Assembly (NCBI GenBank): GCA_036941025.1
Contig: JAYMNP010000001.1
Coordinates: forward strand, 2,130,501 to 2,194,500
Direction: 5' to 3'
Length of the DNA stretch: 64,000 nt
Origin: Lachnospiraceae bacterium JLR.KK002
GTDB taxonomy: Bacteria > Bacillota > Clostridia > Lachnospirales > Lachnospiraceae
Under the pieces are notes generated by a model. It saw only the letters and a program-made list of their open reading frames with translations, was not told the DNA's origin and did no database searches. The stretch's first letter is position 1. Every line of letters starts with the position of its first letter. Shown here one piece after another: positions 44,034-52,675 of the stretch. Position numbers and translations under genes: made by a program.

Positions 44034-44506
44034 ATTCCTCCCTGCCTGTAGTCTGTCAGCAGTACAAATTTCCTGACCGCAGATTTTCTCTGCCCGTCTG
44101 TGGTCTTAAGTTCCAGCAGATACATGCCCCGCTCAGAAAATACCATTTTATGTGCTGCCCTGTCATAACAATCCATTCTGTCGTTTCCGTGTTCATCCTG
44201 AATATCCAGCACTTTAATCTCCGTCTGTATTCCCTCTGCATCCCTTCCCTCAAACACCTGGGCAATTTGGATTTCCTCCCCTGGTTTCCAGATTTTGGAG
44301 GTTCGGCGGATGATTTCAGGAGATTTGCGGCTGCAGATTTTCTTTATTTCTCCGGAATCTGCATAATCCTCATAACGTTCTTCCGGAACATCCATATGTT
44401 CTCCCAGCCTGTCCGAAAATGACAGGGCAGACAGAACCGAATATAATGCCGCAAATATCAGTCCGGCCAGCAATATTCCTGCCATGATTCTGTAACTTTC
44501 TTTCAT
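44030..44506 (-). CDS. Tad-locus membrane-anchored protein, unknown
   Basis: 158 residues with an N-terminal membrane helix (about 8-28, IMAGILLAGLIFAALYSVL) and a beta-rich external domain (FEGRDAEGIQTEIKVLD, MVFSERGMYLLELKTTDGQR) resembling an Ig-like fold. GAAGGAGCTGAA precedes the ATG. Part of the Tad-like operon, coupled to the next gene. No family recognised. Confidence 0.6.
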   Translation of the reverse strand: MKESYRIMAGILLAGLIFAALYSVLSALSFSDRLGEHMDVPEERYEDYADSGEIKKICSRKSPEIIRRTSKIWKPGEEIQIAQVFEGRDAEGIQTEIKVLDIQDEHGNDRMDCYDRAAHKMVFSERGMYLLELKTTDGQRKSAVRKFVLLTDYRQGGI

Positions 44507-44518
44507 TTCAGCTCCTTC

Positions 44519-44662
44519 TTAACAAATACTCCGGGAAAAAGACAGAAGCATCTCGTATAAACCTGCTCCGCCCAGTACAAATTCTGCCGCCATTCCCGCT
44601 ATTACCACAGCCGCCGTTCCGCCCAGCAGTATTCCTGCATATTCGTCTATGATTTCTCTCAT
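44519..44662 (-). CDS. Tiny Flp-like pilin candidate A
   Basis: 47 residues: MREIIDEYAGILLGGTAAVV onward. A short charged N-terminus with Glu and Tyr (IDEYAG) is followed by a long hydrophobic helix and a short C-terminal end (RSIC). GGAGGAACTGAT precedes the ATG at 44660-44662. The size, the acidic residue just before the helix and the neighbours resemble Flp1-type IVb pilins of clostridial Tad systems. Two similar genes are in this locus. Confidence 0.6.
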   Translation of the reverse strand: MREIIDEYAGILLGGTAAVVIAGMAAEFVLGGAGLYEMLLSFSRSIC

Positions 44663-44695
44663 ATCAGTTCCTCCGCTTCCTTTCACTTTATCGTA

Positions 44696-44797
44696 TCACA
44701 CAACCATCGTTAATATATAACAGAAAATTCCCACAAAACCGCCTCCGGCAATCGCATAGACAATGGAACCTCCGAATTCTTCCAAAATTACTTTCAT
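44696..44797 (-). CDS. Tiny Flp-like pilin candidate B
   Basis: 33 residues: MKVILEEFGGSIVYAIAGGG onward, one hydrophobic helix rich in Gly, ending LTMVV. GGAGGCAGT precedes the ATG at 44795-44797. Its first eleven residues match those of the 53-residue protein at 47965-48126 (MKVIxEExxGxIV). Very short; real by ribosome site, codon phase and shared motif. Confidence 0.55.
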   Translation of the reverse strand: MKVILEEFGGSIVYAIAGGGFVGIFCYILTMVV

Positions 44798-44805
44798 ACT
44801 GCCTC

Positions 44806-45141
44806 CTATCTTGCAAATCCCCGTATTTCATGATCAGATACCAGATTTAACACAGGGATGGCATAATCAAAAGAAAGTATCACTTCTGCCATCTGCTGCC
44901 TCTGCTCCGTATCATACACCAAATCTGCAACTGTCAGTTCATAACCTCTGCTGACTGCCTGACTCTGACAGGCCGCAATCACACCGGGATTAAAGTTACT
45001 GCACTCAATTTCACTGATTACATCAGCATGATAACTTCTGGCTGCCGCTGCCTCCATTCCCGCTGCCACCACGCCGATTCCCACAAGCCCCATCAGCATC
45101 AGAAAAAACAGCCCCAGATACGTTTTCAATACCTGCCCCAT
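44806..45141 (-). CDS. TadE-like pilus assembly protein
   Basis: 111 residues with one N-terminal membrane helix (about 8-30, LGLFFLMLMGLVGIGVVAAG) and a soluble external part with two cysteines (IECSNFNPGVIAACQSQ). The layout and position just after the TadC-type gene resemble TadE/TadF pseudopilins. AAAGGAGGAGAAG precedes the ATG. The helix lacks the canonical TadE sequence, so the call rests on context. Confidence 0.6.
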   Translation of the reverse strand: MGQVLKTYLGLFFLMLMGLVGIGVVAAGMEAAAARSYHADVISEIECSNFNPGVIAACQSQAVSRGYELTVADLVYDTEQRQQMAEVILSFDYAIPVLNLVSDHEIRGFAR

Positions 45142-45157
45142 CTTCTCCTCCTTTCGC

Positions 45158-46681
45158 TCAAAGCTGCATCTGTCCCAGAAACACTATCATAAATACCACC
45201 ATATTGACGATGGTATGAAAAGATACGGTAACCTGAGGAAGATAAAAAACGCCATTGATTCCCGCAAGATTTTTCTCATTGGTAAATTTTTCCGCCTTGT
45301 CCAGCATTTTGCTGTTGCGCTGTACCAGAATCCGTATCTGGGCCTGCGCATCCCCGCTTCCTGACTCTGAAATCGCATAGAGCATTTTCATGGAAGACTG
45401 CACCGAAGAAAGCTGAAATTTTGTCAGGAAATTCAGATAAGGTTCCATGGAATCCGGCTTTCTTTTCAGATTATCCGACAATATCTGCAGCTCTTCTCTC
45501 AAAACTGCCGGAGCATGTTCTATGGTCTTTTCTATGGAGACCTGTACATTATTTCCCTGCATCAGCAATGCCATTTCCATAAGCCATGCCGGAAATACAC
45601 GATTAATTTCCTTTACTACCCGGTCGTATGCCAGCCGATAACCCATTTTATGCTGGTTGGCCAGAATCCCTCCTGCTGCCGCAGCCAGCAATGCCCCGGC
45701 GGAATGCCCTGACAGCCAGATAACAAAACTGACGGTAAAAAAACCGCCGCCCAGAATCAGGCTCTTTTTTCGCTCCGTTTTTTCATCAAATTCCATCACC
45801 ATATGATAATACCGGAACCATTTTTCTTCCTCTTCCGGATTGTCCTGCACCATCCAGCTTCCGGCAATTTCCCTGCTGGCTCTCCGGAATATCAGAATAT
45901 TCAGCAGCAGATAAATGGTCGTGCTGATTTGAGTAACCGGATGCTCCACAATGGCATACTGTTCCGGCATGGAACGATACACACTGTGAAAAATAACAGC
46001 CAGTATCATGGTCACTGCCAGAGAAAAAATGACTCTGGTACGGGCTGCCCTTTTATCCTCCTGCAGCAGAAGAACATTGTCCGCCCATACTGCCTTATCC
46101 TGCAGCAGCAGGTCTATTCCCTCGCTACAGGAGCCGCCGTTGCTTTCCACCATCCGCAGATACTCATGAATGGCCGGCAGGCGGCTGGCAGGATACTCCT
46201 GTTCAATCAGCGCAAAGGCCTCACGGTACAGCTCCCGCTGATACTTTCCCTGCTCAATATAATCCACAGCCTGGCCAATTACCATATGCATCCGCCCGCT
46301 CCCGAACAGGGCCCAGGTATCTTTCAGGGCACTGATAATCTTCTGATTCGCACGGAAGGAATACAGAATCTGCTCCATATAGTCCGACACATCCAGAAAA
46401 CGTTTATGCTCGTACCTCTGTTTATATCCGTCCAGAATCAGAAACGGCAGGATTCCGACACATACCAGCCCGGTCACCACCACAAAATACCAGCGCAGAG
46501 AAAACAGCATACCGCACCCTGTAATTCCTGCCGCAGCAGTCAGAACAAACAGCACATACCTCCCCATGGAAAAATGATAGCCATAACTGTCAATCTGTTT
46601 CTGCAAATCTGCAGGATGGAACAGATAAGAGAATCCCGTCCTGCGGAAATAATTTTTCTTCTTTTTCAGATTCTGTTTCAT
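45158..46681 (-). CDS. TadB/TadC-like membrane platform protein, apparently a fusion
   Basis: 507 residues. The N-terminal half has two membrane helices (about 40-82), a cytosolic helical domain (DVSDYMEQILYSFRANQKII) and two more helices (FSLAVTMILAVIFHSVYR, YLLLNILIFRR). The C-terminal half repeats this order (GGGFFTVSFVIWLSGHSAGA, cytosolic EINRVFPAWLMEMALLM, a final helix near IVNMVVFMIVFLG). TadB and TadC are normally two proteins of about 300 residues; here both domains seem to be in one chain. T2SSF platforms anchor the pilus and pair with TadA. It overlaps tadA by four bases. Confidence 0.8.
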   Translation of the reverse strand: MKQNLKKKKNYFRRTGFSYLFHPADLQKQIDSYGYHFSMGRYVLFVLTAAAGITGCGMLFSLRWYFVVVTGLVCVGILPFLILDGYKQRYEHKRFLDVSDYMEQILYSFRANQKIISALKDTWALFGSGRMHMVIGQAVDYIEQGKYQRELYREAFALIEQEYPASRLPAIHEYLRMVESNGGSCSEGIDLLLQDKAVWADNVLLLQEDKRAARTRVIFSLAVTMILAVIFHSVYRSMPEQYAIVEHPVTQISTTIYLLLNILIFRRASREIAGSWMVQDNPEEEEKWFRYYHMVMEFDEKTERKKSLILGGGFFTVSFVIWLSGHSAGALLAAAAGGILANQHKMGYRLAYDRVVKEINRVFPAWLMEMALLMQGNNVQVSIEKTIEHAPAVLREELQILSDNLKRKPDSMEPYLNFLTKFQLSSVQSSMKMLYAISESGSGDAQAQIRILVQRNSKMLDKAEKFTNEKNLAGINGVFYLPQVTVSFHTIVNMVVFMIVFLGQMQL

Positions 46682-47778
46682 ACTTCCTTCCCTTCTGCCT
46701 TCCTGGCAGTTCTTACCAGTTCCACATCCAGAGGTTCGTAAGGACATGTTTCCGGACATTGAAAAGGTTCTGATATTCCGGCCCGCATCATCCGTTTTAA
46801 TATATCCCCCGGAATATTTTTGGAAATCAGTTTTCCGTCTTCCACCAGCATATAAATGGCGTTCCGGCCATTCAGGCGGTCGTAAAAACACATCTGGTCA
46901 ATATACCGCTCCAGCATCCCATATTCGTTTTCATACTGCCTGAGCAGTACGCCCACGCTGATAAACTCATAAATATAATTTTCCAGCCGGTCCGCATCTC
47001 TGGAGCGTCCAATCATATTCATAATCCGATCCGGCAGATTACGCAGATCATCCAGGTGCAGAGTGGTAAACCCGTACACTCCGGTAGACCACTGCTCTAA
47101 CAGATACTGCACCTCTGTGGACCTGGCTTCAGACAGAATAATCCATTTCGGATTCTGTCTGAGACAGAGCTTAATCGCATCCGTATAGCTCAGTTCTTTA
47201 CTTACCTGCAGTTCCACACAATCGTTTTCCGGGTTGATTTCATGAAAATGCATTTCCAGATTATCCTCAATGGTAATTGCCCTCTGATTTTCCGGAATAA
47301 AACGGGAAAAGAATTTGGCGCATTCTGTCTTTCCCACTCCCGGCTCTCCGCAGAAAGCAAAATTCATTTTCGCTTTCACACAATTGATTAAAAGGCTTAA
47401 AACCTCTATGGAACAGTAGCCGCTTTCCAGCATACTTTCTACGGTATGCCGCACTTTGGGCAGAGATTTGCGTATACAGATACTTCGGCCTGACACTGCC
47501 GCTGACTCATGCACAATGCTGATTCGAAGTTCATTTGTCTCTGCTTCCAGTACATTACTGGCTCTGTTAAAGGGCTTGTTCACCCGATTGGCAATCCGGT
47601 GGGTAAATCGTTCCACAAATTCTTCTGTTACCTCTGCTTCAGCCCGGTACCTTCCCTTTTTCAAATCGGCAATCCACAGTGTTTTCCCGTTATAATCAAT
47701 ATCTGTCACATTTTTATCCTGAATATAGGGATAAAAAGGACCAAATTCTGCCTCTGTTAATTCCCAGCTATATTTCAT
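46678..47778 (-). CDS. tadA: TadA/CpaF-type pilus ATPase
   Basis: 366 residues. The secretion ATPase (T2SSE) core has Walker A FCGEPGVGKTECAKF, an Asp-box (ITIEDNLEMHFHE), and a diverged Walker B/His-box (WIILSEARSTEVQYL, GFTTLHLDDLRNLPDR). TadA/CpaF enzymes power pilus assembly from the cytoplasmic face. Shorter than proteobacterial CpaF (about 450), as in other clostridial loci. TTGGAGGAATA precedes the ATG. Confidence 0.9.
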   Translation of the reverse strand: MKYSWELTEAEFGPFYPYIQDKNVTDIDYNGKTLWIADLKKGRYRAEAEVTEEFVERFTHRIANRVNKPFNRASNVLEAETNELRISIVHESAAVSGRSICIRKSLPKVRHTVESMLESGYCSIEVLSLLINCVKAKMNFAFCGEPGVGKTECAKFFSRFIPENQRAITIEDNLEMHFHEINPENDCVELQVSKELSYTDAIKLCLRQNPKWIILSEARSTEVQYLLEQWSTGVYGFTTLHLDDLRNLPDRIMNMIGRSRDADRLENYIYEFISVGVLLRQYENEYGMLERYIDQMCFYDRLNGRNAIYMLVEDGKLISKNIPGDILKRMMRAGISEPFQCPETCPYEPLDVELVRTARKAEGKEV

Positions 47779-47964
47779 TATTCCTCCAATCTGTTATTAT
47801 GGAACAGAACCTGCTGCAAAATATGAAGATTCCGTATGATATACCTGGCGTATAGCCGCAGGTCCGTAATATATTGTGACAATCCATTATTTTGCAGCAG
47901 TCCCGTCTCAGCCGAAGAAGTTCAGTCTGACCTTTCGGCAAAACATTCAGGCACACGATGGGAT

Positions 47965-48126
47965 TCAGGACATACCTGTTTTTGCAAATAATTCACTGAT
48001 CATTTTTGCAAAAGCAGTATGCACCGGCCCTTCGGCTGCCAGCAAAAATCCCACTATTGCAATCAGAGCAACAATGGCAACTGCTGTAACAATAATGCCG
48101 CTGTATTCCTCGAAGATTACTTTCAT
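47965..48126 (-). CDS. Flp1-like type IVb pilin candidate C
   Basis: 53 residues: MKVIFEEYSGIIVTAVAIVA onward, one hydrophobic helix, then a short amphipathic end (AKMISELFAKTGMS). GGAGGGAATAAGT precedes the ATG at 48124-48126. First gene of the operon upstream of tadA, where Flp major pilins usually lie. The N-terminal motif (MKVIxEExxG) is shared with candidate B. The 186 bases between it and tadA hold no gene I accept. Confidence 0.7.
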   Translation of the reverse strand: MKVIFEEYSGIIVTAVAIVALIAIVGFLLAAEGPVHTAFAKMISELFAKTGMS

Positions 48127-48397
48127 ACTTATTCCCTCCTTTCTGCGGACAGAATAATCCACGATTTTGCTGTACATTTCATGCATTGGTAATCGGCGAA
48201 ATAAAATGCCAATTGATTAAGAACAACTGTCTGTCATTCCTATGCAGAAAATAAAAGATTGTGATGTGCCGGCAAAGAAATTACCGGCGGTAAGATAATA
48301 AAGTAATAAGTTGTAACCAGAATTGCTTCTGTGATGGTATTGTAACTCCTGATTCCGGAAATTGCAATTAGGCACTATTAACAAAATTTTTCTGCCG
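48127..48397. other. Intergenic region between the Tad-like operon and mrp
   Basis: About 270 bases. It should hold the Tad operon promoter (minus strand), but no clear -35/-10 pair stands out. Short palindromes TTACCGCCGGTAA (near 48280) and TTGCCGGCA are the only structure I see. Confidence 0.4.
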
Positions 48398-48442
48398 AAA
48401 AAAAGCCCTGGGAAAGGAAATCCGCTTTCCACAAGGCTTTTT
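48398..48442 (-). terminator. Bidirectional terminator-like hairpin after mrp
   Basis: AAAAAGCC...GGCTTTTT with inner stem GGGAAAG/CTTTCC. A and T runs lie on both sides, so it can end transcription in either direction. Its position fits an upstream insulator of the Tad operon from genes to the right. Confidence 0.75.
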
Positions 48443-48457
48443 GCATGTCAAAAGGCT

Positions 48458-49306
48458 TTATAAATTTTCTACTTTTTTCACTGCTTCTTCCAGGTAAGGA
48501 TTCTCTATTTTATGGAAATTTCCTTCATCTGCCAGTCTTGCATACTCCGGCTCCAGAGGCATTCTGCCCAAAACCGGCAAATCAAGTTCCGCTGCCGCTT
48601 CTTCCAGATGGCTCTCTCCGAATATTTTTATTTCCGTTCCGCAGTCCGGGCATTTCAGAAAACTGTAGTTTTCCACAATGCCAAGTACCGGAATATCCAT
48701 CATTCCCGCCATATTGATTGCCTTTTTCACAATAAGCTGCACCAGTTCCTGCGGAGACGTTACAATTACAATCCCGTCCACCGGAAGAGACTGGAACACG
48801 GTCAGGGGGACATCCCCGGTTCCTGGAGGCATGTCCACAAACAGGTAATCCAAATCTCCCCAGTACACATCATGCCAGAACTGTTTTACGGTAGATGCAA
48901 TCACCGGCCCGCGCCAGACTACGGGAGACTCCTCATCATCCACCAGCAGATTCAGAGACATGATTTTCGTACCGTCCTGGGCAGGTATGGGAAACAGACC
49001 CATATCATTTCCTTCTGCCGGCCCGTGAACTCCAAACATTTTCGGAATGGAAGGCCCGGTAATATCCGCGTCTAAAATTCCCACTTCATATCCCTGTTTT
49101 CTCATTGCTGCCGCCAGAGATGCGGTAACAAAAGATTTTCCCACACCTCCTTTGCCGCTTACAACGCCAATTACTTTTTTCACACTGGAAAAGGGATTCA
49201 GTTCCTCCAGAAAACTCTGAGGCGTACCTCCGTTCTGACTGGGACATCCTTCGCAACTTTCTCTTGAACAACTCGATGCACTGCTGCATTCCTTATTCTC
49301 TGCCAT
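48458..49306 (-). CDS. mrp: Mrp/NBP35-family Fe-S carrier ATPase
   Basis: 282 residues. The N-terminal Cys-rich segment (CSSASSCSRESCEGCPS) is typical of Nbp35-type Fe-S binding. The P-loop domain has the deviant Walker A VVSGKGGVGKSF, LDADITGPSIPKMFG and VDMPPGTGD, with a C-terminal CxxC (KCPDCG). Mrp proteins carry and deliver Fe-S clusters in the cytoplasm. CAGGAGGAATCAGA precedes the ATG. Located downstream of cbiN, possibly in the same transcript. Confidence 0.9.
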   Translation of the reverse strand: MAENKECSSASSCSRESCEGCPSQNGGTPQSFLEELNPFSSVKKVIGVVSGKGGVGKSFVTASLAAAMRKQGYEVGILDADITGPSIPKMFGVHGPAEGNDMGLFPIPAQDGTKIMSLNLLVDDEESPVVWRGPVIASTVKQFWHDVYWGDLDYLFVDMPPGTGDVPLTVFQSLPVDGIVIVTSPQELVQLIVKKAINMAGMMDIPVLGIVENYSFLKCPDCGTEIKIFGESHLEEAAAELDLPVLGRMPLEPEYARLADEGNFHKIENPYLEEAVKKVENL

Positions 49307-49384
49307 TCTGATTCCTCCTGTAACATAAATTTCTTTTCATTTTGATTAAAATGCTGTCAGATTTATTAAATTTCATGCCCAATA

Positions 49385-49702
49385 TTATGCCTGCATACGG
49401 TCTTTCCATTTCTTCCGTTCCACCAGGCGTCCCATACAAAATGCAATAATTCCAACGCCAATTCCTGTCTGAACGCAGAACAGCAGGCTTTCCACTTCTC
49501 CCGGCAGTTCTCCGCCAATCAATGTTTCCAGTACAGGCGTAAACCAGGGCTCATAATCCTCCTGAATCCCTTCCACTACCTGGCTTCCCGCATCATCCGA
49601 ACCGCCAAACTCCGCTCCCTTTAAAGCCAGTAACGGTATTACTACCAGCAAAACTGCCGCCGCCAGAAGAAGTATCATAATCTTTTTATCTGTCTTTTTC
49701 AT
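49385..49702 (-). CDS. cbiN: Cobalt transport protein CbiN
   Basis: 105 residues with two membrane helices (about 8-28 and 74-92) around an external loop (EFGGSDDAGSQVVEGIQEDY). CbiN is the small accessory component of the CbiMNQO cobalt transporter and is needed for substrate loading into CbiM. GGAGGGATAAAA precedes the ATG at 49700-49702, two bases after the cbiM stop. Identity follows from sequence, size and the adjacent cbiM. Confidence 0.92.
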   Translation of the reverse strand: MKKTDKKIMILLLAAAVLLVVIPLLALKGAEFGGSDDAGSQVVEGIQEDYEPWFTPVLETLIGGELPGEVESLLFCVQTGIGVGIIAFCMGRLVERKKWKDRMQA

Positions 49703-49704
49703 TT

Positions 49705-50481
49705 TTATCCCTCCTGTACCTTTTTTCTCCCGGAAGTTCCTTTCTCCAGATATCCCACACTTTCCAGTTCCGGCCGGGCATAATTTTCCAGTGTAATAAT
49801 AATCACCGTGGTGAGAAATCCTTCTATCAGTGCAAGGGGAATCTGGGTTGGAGCAAAAACACCCAGAAATTTTCCGGCAGACGCCAGAACACCGCCCTGC
49901 TCGGAGGGATACGCCAGGGCCAGTTGGAAGCTGGTCACACAATAGGTAAAAAGATCCCCCAGCGCCGCCGCCAGAAATACGCTGACTCTGCGGTTTACCT
50001 TACACTTTCTGCACAGTCCGTAAACGCCCCAGGACAGCACAGGCCCCGCAATGGCCATGGAAAAGGTATTGGCTCCCAGACTGGTCAGCCCGCCATGGGC
50101 AAGCAGAACCGCCTGGAAAATCAGCACGATAATGCCCAGTATACTCACCGCACCCGGTCCGAATAAAATGGCTCCCAGACCTGTCCCGGTCATATGGGAA
50201 CAGCTTCCGGTAACAGAAGGAATTTTCAGAGAAGATATTACAAAAATAAAAGCCCCCGACATGGCCAGTATGGTAATGTTCTTCCGATTCTCTTTCAGTT
50301 TGTTCCGAATGGAAAAAAATCCTCCTGCCAGAAAAGGTATGCACACAATCCCCCAGGCAATACAGAATCCTATGGGCAGGTATCCCTCCATGATATGCAT
50401 GGCGTTTACTTCAGGCGCCACTGCGAATCCCGCTGCAAAGGCAGTGAGCATTATCAATAATTTCTTCTGTTTCTCTGTCAT
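49705..50481 (-). CDS. cbiM: Cobalt transport substrate-binding membrane protein CbiM
   Basis: 258 residues from [20 protein letters not shown], with a signal-like first helix. The mature N-terminus, MHIMEGYLP, supplies the cobalt ligands (N-terminal amine and His). Six further hydrophobic segments follow. CbiM is the S-component of the ECF-type cobalt importer. AAAGGAGAAGGAAT precedes the ATG. It is the first gene behind the cobalamin riboswitch, which should shut it off when B12 is plentiful. Confidence 0.93.
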   Translation of the reverse strand: MTEKQKKLLIMLTAFAAGFAVAPEVNAMHIMEGYLPIGFCIAWGIVCIPFLAGGFFSIRNKLKENRKNITILAMSGAFIFVISSLKIPSVTGSCSHMTGTGLGAILFGPGAVSILGIIVLIFQAVLLAHGGLTSLGANTFSMAIAGPVLSWGVYGLCRKCKVNRRVSVFLAAALGDLFTYCVTSFQLALAYPSEQGGVLASAGKFLGVFAPTQIPLALIEGFLTTVIIITLENYARPELESVGYLEKGTSGRKKVQEG

Positions 50482-50565
50482 ATTCCTTCTCCTTTTCTGC
50501 TGAATAACAAACAGGCAGCTGCGAAACAATAAACTTCATCTCTGCGAACTGCGCATACTATTTTT

Positions 50566-50625
50566 ATCTTATAGGAAATCTATATGATTTAGTGCTTCAC
50601 AGTGGAACAGTATTTCCTGTAAGAT
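50566..50625. repeat. Dispersed palindromic repeat, copy 4
   Basis: 60 bases, ATCTTATAGGAAAT...ATTTCCTGTAAGAT, with centre TAGTGCTTCACAGTGGAACAG. It directly follows the riboswitch terminator on the minus strand and so separates the terminator from cbiM. Confidence 0.85.
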
Positions 50626-50669
50626 AAAAAAATACCGCATTTCCTGCATTTCGTACAGCAAACCGGTAT
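50624..50669 (-). terminator. Probable terminator of the cobalamin riboswitch
   Basis: On the minus strand ATACCG...CGGTAT with inner pairing (TGCTGTACG/ CATTTCG region) is followed by seven T residues. It lies between the riboswitch and cbiM, where a premature terminator is expected. Confidence 0.65.
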
Positions 50670-50802
50670 CATCTGCAATTTCCCGTTCTCACACAGAAAA
50701 CCGCACCTGGATAATCCATTCCGAAAAACCTTTTCCCGGATATCTTTCGGAACGGGTAATCTGCAACCAGTTATCTCTCGTAACTATTTGCATTCCGTTA
50801 CA

Positions 50803-50990
50803 AAAGGCAGGTCTTCTGACTCAAGTTTCTGCATTTTCTTTCACCTTCCCGGTTTCCCAGTGGTATCTGACAATGTATCTGAACCATACGCTGTCTGCGA
50901 AAGAAAACTCCGCTTTTACAGTGGCGGGACCGTATGAGATTCACACTCATTTCCCTATTATCCTGCAATCCTGCAGGCACCTTCCGTAAT
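50803..50990 (-). promoter_or_regulatory. Cobalamin riboswitch
   Basis: On the minus strand the conserved parts follow in order: GGTGCCTGCAGGA near 50970-50985, a core with GCCACTG inside CCCGCCACTGTAAAAGCGG, GGGAAACCGGGAAGGTG, and the B12 box AGTCAGAAGACCTGCC (50807-50822). This matches the AdoCbl-type riboswitch. It controls cbiM-cbiN (and possibly mrp) through the downstream terminator. Confidence 0.92.
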
Positions 50991-51108
50991 TATATTTTCT
51001 GATACTGAATATCTCTCAGTATTTTATAATCATATCACGGCAGCAGAAAAATGTCCAGAACTTTTCTTTCTCTCCTCCGGGCCAGGGTAACAATGCGTAA
51101 AAGCAGAA

Positions 51109-51756
51109 TTACGGAACATCAAAATAAGGGCTTCCAATCATTAAATCTTCTGCCAGTATATCTGCAAATTCTGCCACTATCCGCTTTTTTTCCTCCCAGA
51201 ATTTTCTGGCTTTTTCCGTCACCATAGGATTCACTTCCTTTTTGTTGGAATTCTCCATAATATGATAATATGCGGCTCCATAGCTTGTGGCATGTATATT
51301 TCCCATAGCCATACAGTCCCACACAATTCCCATGGCCCCTTCCTCATCCAGTAAATCTGCCTCCATCAGCAAAATCAGTTCCAGACTGGTATCTTTCTTC
51401 TTCAGCAGTTCTTTATTGGAATGGGCATAAATCAGACGTTCTACCCTGTCACGAAATGTTTCGTCCATATGGTGGCACACTGCATATTCATGAAATGCTT
51501 TTCCGCTCCGCAGGGCATGGCGGTTATTATCCTGATTCATGTAGCCGATGTCATGAAAAACAGCCGCTGTATATAAAGCATCTTTATCCACATGTTCCAT
51601 ACCTTCCGTCAGACGGAAACACCAGTGCAGCACCCGAATGGTATGCTGAAAACGGGAACGGAACGGATGTCTGGGATTGGGTGAATCTATACCATGATTT
51701 CTGGTAAGATATTCTTTCACATAAACCAGATATTCCATATATTTTTCGTTCATCAT
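51109..51756 (-). CDS. HD-domain phosphohydrolase
   Basis: 215 residues. HD motifs: His in RFQHTIRVLH, HD in AVFHDIGYMN, His in CHHMDET and AHSNKE, Asp in EADLLDE. The family cleaves phosphate esters, often nucleotides; the substrate is unknown. It lies between cbiO and the riboswitch, the only non-transport gene inside the cobalt cluster. GGAGAT precedes ATG ATG. Confidence 0.8.
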   Translation of the reverse strand: MMNEKYMEYLVYVKEYLTRNHGIDSPNPRHPFRSRFQHTIRVLHWCFRLTEGMEHVDKDALYTAAVFHDIGYMNQDNNRHALRSGKAFHEYAVCHHMDETFRDRVERLIYAHSNKELLKKKDTSLELILLMEADLLDEEGAMGIVWDCMAMGNIHATSYGAAYYHIMENSNKKEVNPMVTEKARKFWEEKKRIVAEFADILAEDLMIGSPYFDVP

Positions 51757-51789
51757 ATCTCCTGCCCTCCCTGTATGTTATGGATATTT

Positions 51790-52620
51790 TTACAAATGCA
51801 TGGCTTTTGCCAGTTCTTTTGCCTGTCTGGGATAACTGTTTTCCCGTATCAGCCCTTTTTTCAGAAGTATTTCATACACCTCCAGCAGTTCCGGCTTTCT
51901 CAGATGCGCCCGCTCCAGAACAGATTCATCCCGGAATACGGACAGTGCTTCTCCGTCTGCTATCACCTGTCCCTGGTCAAAAACCAGTACCCGCTCTGCC
52001 CAGCGGTACGCAAAATCCACATCATGGGTGGAAACCAGCAATGCTTTACCCTCCCCGGACAGTTTCTCCAGAACTTCTTCCAGCATATCTGCACTGAGCG
52101 GATCGAGGGCCGCCGTGGGCTCATCAAACAGTATCACTTCTGAATGCATGGCGATAATATCCGCAATACTGACCCGCTTTTTCTCCCCGCCGCTTAAATA
52201 ATGGGGCGGCCTGGTTCTGTACTCCTGCAAATCCATATACTCCAGCGCCTGATTTACCCGCTCTCTTACTTCTTCTCTGGACAGTTTCAGATTCATGGGG
52301 CCAAAGGCCACTTCTGCCTGCACGCTGGAGGCAATAATCTGACTGTCTGCATCCTGAAACACAAATCCCACATGCTTCCGCAGCTCATTCAGATTTTTTT
52401 TCCCTGTTTTCTGCCCTTCATAAAAAATTTCTCCGGTTTCTGCCTGCAGCACACCGTTCAGGTTCAGAAAAAATGTGGATTTTCCGGCTCCGTTTGCGCC
52501 CATCACTGCTATTTTTTCTCCTCTTCGAACAGAAACGTTCACATCCTTCAACACGGGATTTCCGGGATGATATCCATATGATAAATGCCGTACCTGTAAA
52601 ATTGTCTCCCTGGATTCCAC
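51790..52620 (-). CDS. cbiO: Cobalt ECF transporter ATPase CbiO
   Basis: 276 residues, GTG start (52618-52620) behind GAGGAGGAAGCT. ABC ATPase motifs: Walker A GANGAGKSTFF, Q-loop VFQDADSQI, signature LSGGEKKR, Walker B VILFDEPTAALD and H-loop STHD. It hydrolyses ATP to power the CbiMNQ importer. Adjacent cbiQ starts upstream. Confidence 0.93.
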   Translation of the reverse strand: MESRETILQVRHLSYGYHPGNPVLKDVNVSVRRGEKIAVMGANGAGKSTFFLNLNGVLQAETGEIFYEGQKTGKKNLNELRKHVGFVFQDADSQIIASSVQAEVAFGPMNLKLSREEVRERVNQALEYMDLQEYRTRPPHYLSGGEKKRVSIADIIAMHSEVILFDEPTAALDPLSADMLEEVLEKLSGEGKALLVSTHDVDFAYRWAERVLVFDQGQVIADGEALSVFRDESVLERAHLRKPELLEVYEILLKKGLIRENSYPRQAKELAKAMHL

Positions 52621-52675
52621 AGCTTCCTCCTCACAAAATCATGAATTTCTATACTTCAAAGTAAAAGGGCCCTTC

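Noticed and set aside
45803..46741. 312-codon plus-strand frame
   Set aside because: Opposite strand of the TadB/TadC-like gene; no ribosome site and His/Gln-rich composition unlike a real protein.
47768..47956. 62-codon minus-strand frame between the 53-residue pilin-like gene and tadA
   Set aside because: GTG start without a ribosome site, overlaps the tadA start, and composition rich in Cys, Ile and Arg without pattern.
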